This document shows positions 58,343-64,000 of a DNA stretch of 64,000 bases, one piece after another. The stretch covers positions 620,001 to 684,000 of the forward strand of contig JAPQWV010000327.1 in the NCBI GenBank assembly GCA_027422505.1, written 5' to 3'. The notes under the pieces are model-generated. The model was not told the origin of the DNA. It was given only the letters and a program-made list of their open reading frames with translations, and did no database searches. The translations under genes and the position numbers were made by a program. Source of the stretch: Craterostigma plantagineum. Lineage: Eukaryota > Streptophyta > Magnoliopsida > Lamiales > Linderniaceae. The stretch's first letter is position 1; each line of letters starts with the position of its first letter.

Positions 58343-60210
58343 CTAGTTTTCGAAGGGACCGCATCTCTCGACCATCGCATCGTATAGCTGTTTCCCGTTC
58401 TTCATACATACGTTAGCAAGAAAATAGGTTTCGATGAAGTTATCGATTTACAGTGTCATAAGCTGCATTAGAAAGATACGAATACTTACGAAGATTATTG
58501 GGAAGAAGTGAATCTGTCCTTCGGGTTTGTCTGAGATTCCTTGAAGTAAACTAAGATTGGAAAGTTAGGCCACCATAGCTCCCAGTTGATGAACGTCGAG
58601 TACCTAATTGATCGAAGCTTAGATTATTAAAACTCCGTTACTTTTTTTTTCTTGTGATGGCAAAGCACGGGGGCAGGCTATGCTTTGGGTGTTTTCGGTT
58701 ACTTACTTCCAACGGTTTCTTCCACCTACGAATACGTTTTCGCCCGACTCTTGAAGCTCGTCTCCAATTTTTACCTCCTGTAGATGGTATAATAAGGCTA
58801 AACTAAATACCATGACTTCGATCAGAAAAAAAATCAGACTAGTTAGAAGTCATGGGAGAAAACTAACCAATGCCTCATCATCGAAGACGAATCTCACTCG
58901 AGTTGTCTGCAATAACAACAAATGGGCACATAAGCAATCAAAGGACTTATCTAAGAGTATACATTTTGATATGGATTTGAATGATCTACCTGGACCAAAA
59001 GGAGAAGTCCAAGTAGGCCAAAAGGAACTGCTGCAGCTACGTTATCTGCGTAAGCAAAAGCGCCAGCAGATCCTATACACGTAAAGAGGCTTAGATTTTA
59101 ACCATATTATGCGGGAAAAAAAATGTTCACAGAAAGAATCAAAGATGAGCAGTTCACTCACCTAGGAGGACGATTGGAATACGGTAGTCGGGGTCGGGAA
59201 TACGGTCTCCTTTACTTTTCTTCCAAGCTGCAAAGCAAGAAGAAGAAATCCATGTTAGGTTGTGATCGGTGAAACAAGAAATCTGCTTCGAATTTTACGC
59301 GAATGCATGTGTAAATATGTCTACAATGGGAGCAGATTACATACTATTTCTGGAAAATTCTGATAAAAGAGATGAGGATTCTTCAACGCTTTTGAAAAGA
59401 GGAATTCATAAGTATAATCTGTTGGATTTTTAGTAAGTGCAGAACTGAAGTCTTGCAATACTAATAGTGGTGGATATTACGGAGTATTGCATGCTCGATT
59501 TTTACTGCATGTTTCATGATATTACATGATAGGATCGATTACATATATAGTGTGTATTCCTCCAAAAAGAAAAAACATATCGCACACTAATGCAGACAAA
59601 TCTTACACATAATCCTTTCATATCACACATAAACCAGAAAGGATTTAACTTGTCCATATATGACTGTGGATCTTTATTCATTTATAGTCATCAAAACTGA
59701 TTACGTCTTTGAATGAACTTCTTCATTTTCCACGTGGTCAAGATGACTAATACCATCATCATTTAACATAATCACGAAGTGATTATTTTCCTAGTCCATT
59801 TCGAGGAGGATGAAAATAAACAGAATCAAAGAGAGGCAGGCAATTTCTCCTACTGAATAAACATAGATAGGGCAAAATCGACATCGCTAGAATTCGATCA
59901 TCGCCGATCCAATCATCATAGACAAAAAAAAACCACGGAAATAGATGAAAAAACGGAGGCGAAAGATATGAACCGGGAAGAAATAACAGCACGTTTTCTT
60001 GCTCCCGAAAGACGATTCTCGCGATAGGGCGCTTCTCCGACAAACGAAACCTGCGAAATCCTTCTCAGAGCTCCTCCATATCTGCCATTATCTGATAAAA
60101 TAAATCAGAATCACGATTAGAAAAAACGCCATATTTAACAATATAAATGGAGACTCACCTTGGGCACAACAGACGAAGCAAGAAGCACCGCGTAAGACCG
60201 AACTTTCCAT
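58343..60210 (-). CDS. Small conserved membrane protein, DUF3119-like, one frameshift
   Basis: Eight exons: 60210-60159, 60091-59993, 59227-59162, 59072-58990, 58906-58868, 58777-58707, 58603-58490, 58399-58343; expected length about 193 aa. The core reads WKKSKGDRIPDPDYRIPIVLL, a hydrophobic segment (FGLLGLLLLVQ), TTRVRFVFDDEAL, GENVFVGGRNRW, then YSTFINWELWWPNFPILVYFKE and NGKQLYDAMVERCGPFEN. I recognise this as a plant/cyanobacterial family of unknown function, probably DUF3119, likely plastid-targeted (N-terminus rich in Ser/Arg). The end of exon 2 is chosen for frame (AAAAC|GTGCTG). Within exon 7, near 58520, the frame breaks: the conserved PEGQIHFFP is found one frame over from the preceding FKESQT, implying one missing base in an A- or C-run. 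Function unknown. Confidence 0.72.
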
Positions 60211-60732
60211 AGTTGCTAGCTACAGCAGTGCTTCACTGTGGTGGCTATGGAAGAAGATAACTGTAGCTAACTCTACTCTATCCCCGCGAATGTGAGGTGG
60301 GAGTCGTGAATTCGTGGAGCAGCTGATGTTCTGTGGTCGTTTTATACGTGGGTGGAAAACTACACATTTTGGTCCACAACTTTATTAATTCTTCATTCTA
60401 CCCATTTAATATCGAAATGTTAACTGTTCATCCAACTGGAGTATGAAAACATTATAACGGCCTACTTTATGGAACCAATTTCTTGAACGTTTCGTATTTT
60501 TCTCTTGCGTGTATATTGTATTGCAGACAGAAGTAGTTGAAGGAAACAGAAACTTCAGCTCAAGCTTTATACAAACATAGTTCGATTTGGAAACTAAACA
60601 AAGCACATATTCCTCCCTTTTCAAATATTCCAACGACAAGAGCTCTCTTTTAAATGATTCAATCTTCCCAATCATAATTCAACACACAATAACCACAAGA
60701 TAGAAAAAAAAAATAGTTGAAAAAGTTTCTTA

Positions 60733-62073
60733 TTACTTTGTTGCCTGAGCAATCATATTGCTGATTGAAGTTGCTTGCTCCTTAGCTGCCTCCACCAGGG
60801 AATCCTGCAATAGGTGAGCAAGTGATTTAACAGTAGGTCTTTCTTATTAAGGAAAAGGTAAACTTTACATCCCATTTCGATGCATTAACTGGTACAGCTC
60901 AAGAACCTGTGCGGCGACTAGACGTGCGACGGTTTTCTTGCTGGATTCTTGAAGTTCTCCAGCAATCAGAATCTCATCCAAGATGTAATAAGCCTGTGAT
61001 AGATTTAGAAAACAAAACAAGGATAAGAAACGGAAAGACGATAAACTCCACTGGAGCCAAGAAAGTTTTTGCAGATCCAGTTAACTTGCCTACCATCAAC
61101 CTAAAGTGTGAGACCAACATTAGTGAGCATAAATTGGAACTTATTTTCTTATACCTTTCTCAAGGTAAATCACATGTTATATTCAAGCAAAAAACAATCT
61201 AGGCCAACATGTTAACCAGTCTAAGAGGGGAATGCAGGCCACATATCTCACCTTGTGGAAATTGAAGATTAAATCCAGCTCGCAGACCTAAAAACAAAAA
61301 AAAAAAAAAAAAATTGAAATCGAATAGGAGAACTAGTTAACAAATCAGCGTAAAGTAATTCGACAATCGCAGTTTAACAAATCTATCTCGGGGCTCACAC
61401 TCCCAAAGTAGCGGTCAAGTATCTCCACAAAGTGATGTATTATTTCGAGGACCTCCAATTCATTATCATCCTGGTCGATGCACATACAGAAGTAAAGGCT
61501 AGCGTACCTGTAAAATGTTACCGTTTTTGCAATGAGAAATACCCCAATTTGCAAGAATACTTGAATTGAAACTGAATATATACTAGCAGAGGTGAACGAG
61601 GCAAAGGAAACCATTGCTTATACCTTTTGTAAACAACTTTATACCCCCTCCATTCAACAAAATTACAGAGCTTGGGGCCACGTGTAAGGATTAAACCACT
61701 AAGCTCGCGAATAACCTATGCCCACAAACAATTAATCTACACATGATAACTCATTCAACTTCACAAAAGCAAAAAATCTATTAGCTGAGAAAATACATGG
61801 AACAAAAAGCTGAATTAACTTGCGAATGAAGAAAAACAACACCTTAGTTCTTTCCTTCTGAGAATAAGGCGAATACCATTTCGTGAGCCTGACTTTCCCT
61901 TGTCGGCTGATAAGAAGAACGAAGTGGATCTGTAAGCAAAGAAAAAATGAGATCAACAAGAATAGAATTGCATAGACAACGATTAAAGCAAAAAACACAA
62001 TCAATACGCATAACCGATCTGAACAGCATTATCAGTTATTAAAATTACTAGAAACAAGAACGTAGCTAACCAT
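60733..62073 (-). CDS. AP1S: AP-1 complex sigma adaptin
   Basis: Small subunit of the AP-1 clathrin adaptor that sorts cargo at the trans-Golgi/early endosome. Seven exons: 62073-62071 (ATG only), 61929-61843, 61715-61624, 61507-61399, 61287-61252, 60993-60907, 60804-60733, giving 161 aa, exactly the usual plant length. It starts [20 protein letters not shown], with the sigma signature [37 protein letters not shown] and [38 protein letters not shown], and ends in AQATK. The ATG-only first exon, directly followed by GT, is the notable structural point. It is tandem with the DUF3119-like gene, 522 bp downstream. All junctions are in frame. Confidence 0.94.
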
Positions 62074-62848
62074 TTTCGCCCGTAGACGTACGAATCGAAA
62101 GAGAACAAACAGATCGGAGGTTAAACGCCGGAGAAGCTTCAATCGGATCGACGGGGGAACACTCACCAGCTGAATATGCAAAACCGCAGCTAAGAAAAAT
62201 GTAATGAATTTATATATAAAAACAATAAGGGGAATTCCACTCGCTACCATCCTTTTAGGATTTTTCAGTAGGCGTTTAAAGTTATTTTCAATTCCGGTAG
62301 ACATACCTGTATTTAAGATTTCTCAAAATGGTAAAGTATTTTCAATTGCAGATGGTACCCCTGTGTTTAAGGCTTTTCAACTACTTTTCAAAGTGTTTTC
62401 AAAGTAGATATCCGTAACTTATAACGTTGTGATTTTAAATGACCAAAAACAAGATTTTTAGGGTAAGTCTTGTTAAATGCTAATGAAATTCTAGAAATGA
62501 CTAAAAACGGTTCCGATACCTAAATATCATATTTTTAGCTTTTTAAAATCGCGACGTTATATGTTAGAGATATCTAACTCAAAAATACATTGGACGCCAA
62601 TTGAAAAAGCTTTAAACACGAGTACCAACTGTCATTGAAAAATATTTTGTACCAGGTGGAAAAGTCTTAAACATATGGGTACCTACGAAATTGAAAGTTA
62701 CTTTGGGCACCAGCTGAAAAAACTTAAAACACAGGAGTACCAAGTGGAATTCTCCAAACAATAAAATACATCATAAATGGGCCAAGCATGACTTGGCCCA
62801 AATAATGGTCCAATTTAAATGGGCCATTTTCCGTGAAAGCCCATTATA
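62074..62848. other. AP1S upstream region with MITE
   Basis: Leader and promoter of the AP1S gene up to about 62219, then a MITE (62229-62755), then about 90 bp to the end of the Copia LTR. No gene. Confidence 0.6.
62229..62755. mobile_element. Mutator-type MITE with 9-bp duplication (527 bp)
   Basis: Perfect 9-bp target duplication AAACAATAA at 62220-62228 and 62756-62764, the hallmark of Mutator-like elements. Ends are GGGGAATTCCACT and, inverted, GGAGAATTCCACT. The arms are built from degenerate units of about 55 bp containing ggtacc...gtgtttaag...tttca, present in both orientations around an AT-rich centre. It sits 150-680 bp upstream of the AP1S start codon, thus in its promoter. Confidence 0.85.
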
Positions 62849-63309
62849 TGTTGGCGTGGCAGCGGACCCGGTCGAGTAATACCGCGGCTAAGTATTCGAA
62901 CAATTAAAGATAAAAGGGACACCGAGATTTAACGTGGAAAAACCCCCAAACAAATCGGTGGTAAAAACCACGGGCAAGAAGAAGAATTCACTATAGGAGA
63001 AATATAGGAGTTACAACCTCTCGTACTACAAAGGAGAAAAACCCTCAATATCTCTCTTTATAGTCGGAGAAAATACCCGACAAACTCTCTATTATTTCCC
63101 TCTATTTTCTTCTCTCAACTGATCCCTTTGGATTTCTTATGTGGGATTTCTCCATTTTGCACTGATTTAACATAGCTTATTTATAGGTCATTTGGCATTG
63201 AACAAAGAACAAAAGTACTGCAAACTTGAAAGCTGCGCCACTTTTCCTCTCCACTAGCAGCCTTTGAAAAAACCATGTAGCAGCCCTCTTTGAATCAACT
63301 ATGTCGACA
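62849..63309 (-). repeat. 3' LTR of a TNT1-like Copia element
   Basis: On the minus strand it runs from TGTCGACATAG (63309) to GCCAACA (62849), with TG...CA ends. It is preceded by a purine tract CAAGTGGAGAT (63320-63310), and an RT-coding remnant lies upstream. A tttccacgtt block near its end is common in TNT1-related LTRs. The other LTR is outside the window, so exact ends are unconfirmed. Confidence 0.65.
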
Positions 63310-64000
63310 ATCTCCACTTGAAGATTTGATTGAGGATCAATCGGATCTTCACACCATTTTTCTCCCTTGCCATCATGTTGCTTACGTCTCCGCTAGACCA
63401 CTGAGGAACGACACCAAACGAAATTATCAGAGTCAACGTACTCTCTGACAGTAAAGTCTGCTCCCCGTAACATAATGCAACATTTGTGGTTCCTCTATAT
63501 AATAGGATCCTCTTCACCGTGCTCCAAGCTATTTGCCTGGATTCGCCATGTACCGACTTACTAATCACACTGCATGGGCAATGTCTGGCGTGTACAAAAT
63601 CATCGCGAAACATAAGACTTCCCACCACTGATGCATACGGTACTCGAGGACATCTCCATCCTTCCTTCTTCACTGCTAGGACTCCTGGAGGATAACTTGA
63701 AATTAACATGAAGTGGGGTAAAAATTGGCTTACCTCTTGCATATTGTAGCGTCGCAAGACCTCCTCAGATAGTCTTCTAGGAGAGCCAAATCTTCTTGTT
63801 ATTTCTGTCTCGGTAATTTGCATCCCTAGAATCTTGTTTGCTGGTCCCAAGTCCTTCATTAAATTCCTAGCCAACTGTGCCTTGAGTTCTTCAGTACGAT
63901 ATTTGTTGGGGCCTGCTACCAACATGTCGTCAACATACAACAGTAATACGATAAAATCGCTTTCACCAAACCTCTTGAAATGCACAAGGGTCTGCATTCA
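63310..64000 (-). pseudogene. Decayed Copia reverse transcriptase/RNase H remnant (TNT1-like)
   Basis: An open frame at 63299-63997 preserves RT motifs FKRFGESDFIVLLLYVDDMLVAGPNK, DLGPANKILGMQI and RVPYASVVGSLMF, with the catalytic YVDD. The tail is scrambled: after KILGMQ the familiar sequence appears in other frames, and the RNase H region is only partly recognisable. It runs off the right edge. Clearly older than the 17.8-kb element and from a different Copia lineage (Tork/TNT1). Confidence 0.8.

Noticed and set aside
58812..59084. 90-codon plus-strand frame (MTSIRKK...)
   Set aside because: It lies antisense over exons 4 and 5 of the DUF3119-like gene, whose splice sites and conserved core support the minus strand.
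1..64000. tRNA, rRNA, CRISPR arrays or bacterial-type operons
   Set aside because: None seen by eye; the window is plant nuclear DNA. A tRNAscan/Infernal run would be needed to exclude small RNA genes.

Overview
This window is plant nuclear DNA. The genes have many short introns with GT-AG borders, and the families are plant-specific (MADS-box AGL6, AHL, LOB-domain, YABBY, PLATZ). The intergenic DNA is AT-rich and full of MITEs and LTR retrotransposons. Gene content and codon use fit a core eudicot. The long third ORF of the retrotransposon resembles proteins I associate with asterids (Lamiales), but that placement is inference.

Layout. 1.3-3.6 kb (-): AGL6-like MADS-box gene. 6.9-9.8 kb (-): CLB/synaptotagmin-7-type membrane-contact-site protein with SMP and C2 domains. 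10.9-11.8 kb (-): intronless AHL AT-hook protein. 15.1-16.8 kb (-): LBD18-like LOB-domain factor. 17.76-28.47 kb (+): complete, very young Sirevirus-like Copia element (TSD TTTAC) with gag, pol and an extra 3' ORF region. 28.5-33.4 kb: gene-free, with several MITE-like elements including a hAT element with a perfect 8-bp TSD. 33.4-35.3 kb (+): intronless nuclear protein with a FAR1/WRKY-GCM1-like zinc-binding motif. 35.7-37.0 kb (-): DMR6-like 2-oxoglutarate oxygenase. 39.2-42.1 kb (-): plastid transketolase. 42.4-45.8 kb (-): methionine aminopeptidase 1A. 50.0-52.3 kb (+): FIL/YAB3-type YABBY factor. 52.6-53.6 kb: solo LTR related to the big Copia element. 56.7-57.8 kb (+): PLATZ factor. 58.3-60.2 kb (-): small conserved membrane protein, probably DUF3119-type. 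60.7-62.1 kb (-): AP-1 sigma adaptin. 62.2-62.8 kb: Mutator-type MITE with a perfect 9-bp TSD. 62.85 kb to the right edge (-): decayed TNT1-like Copia element.

The genes do not form one pathway: four developmental transcription factors (five with PLATZ) sit among housekeeping genes. No CRISPR, operon or bacterial feature is expected or seen. The most important oddity is that four otherwise well conserved genes (DMR6-like, transketolase, MAP1A, DUF3119-like) carry single-base indels, seven of the eight lying between 36.4 and 45.8 kb, while eight other genes are clean. Uncorrected sequence errors are the simplest explanation, so these should not be called pseudogenes without read-level checking. 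Exon borders were placed by eye from splice signals and protein continuity; a few may be off by some bases.
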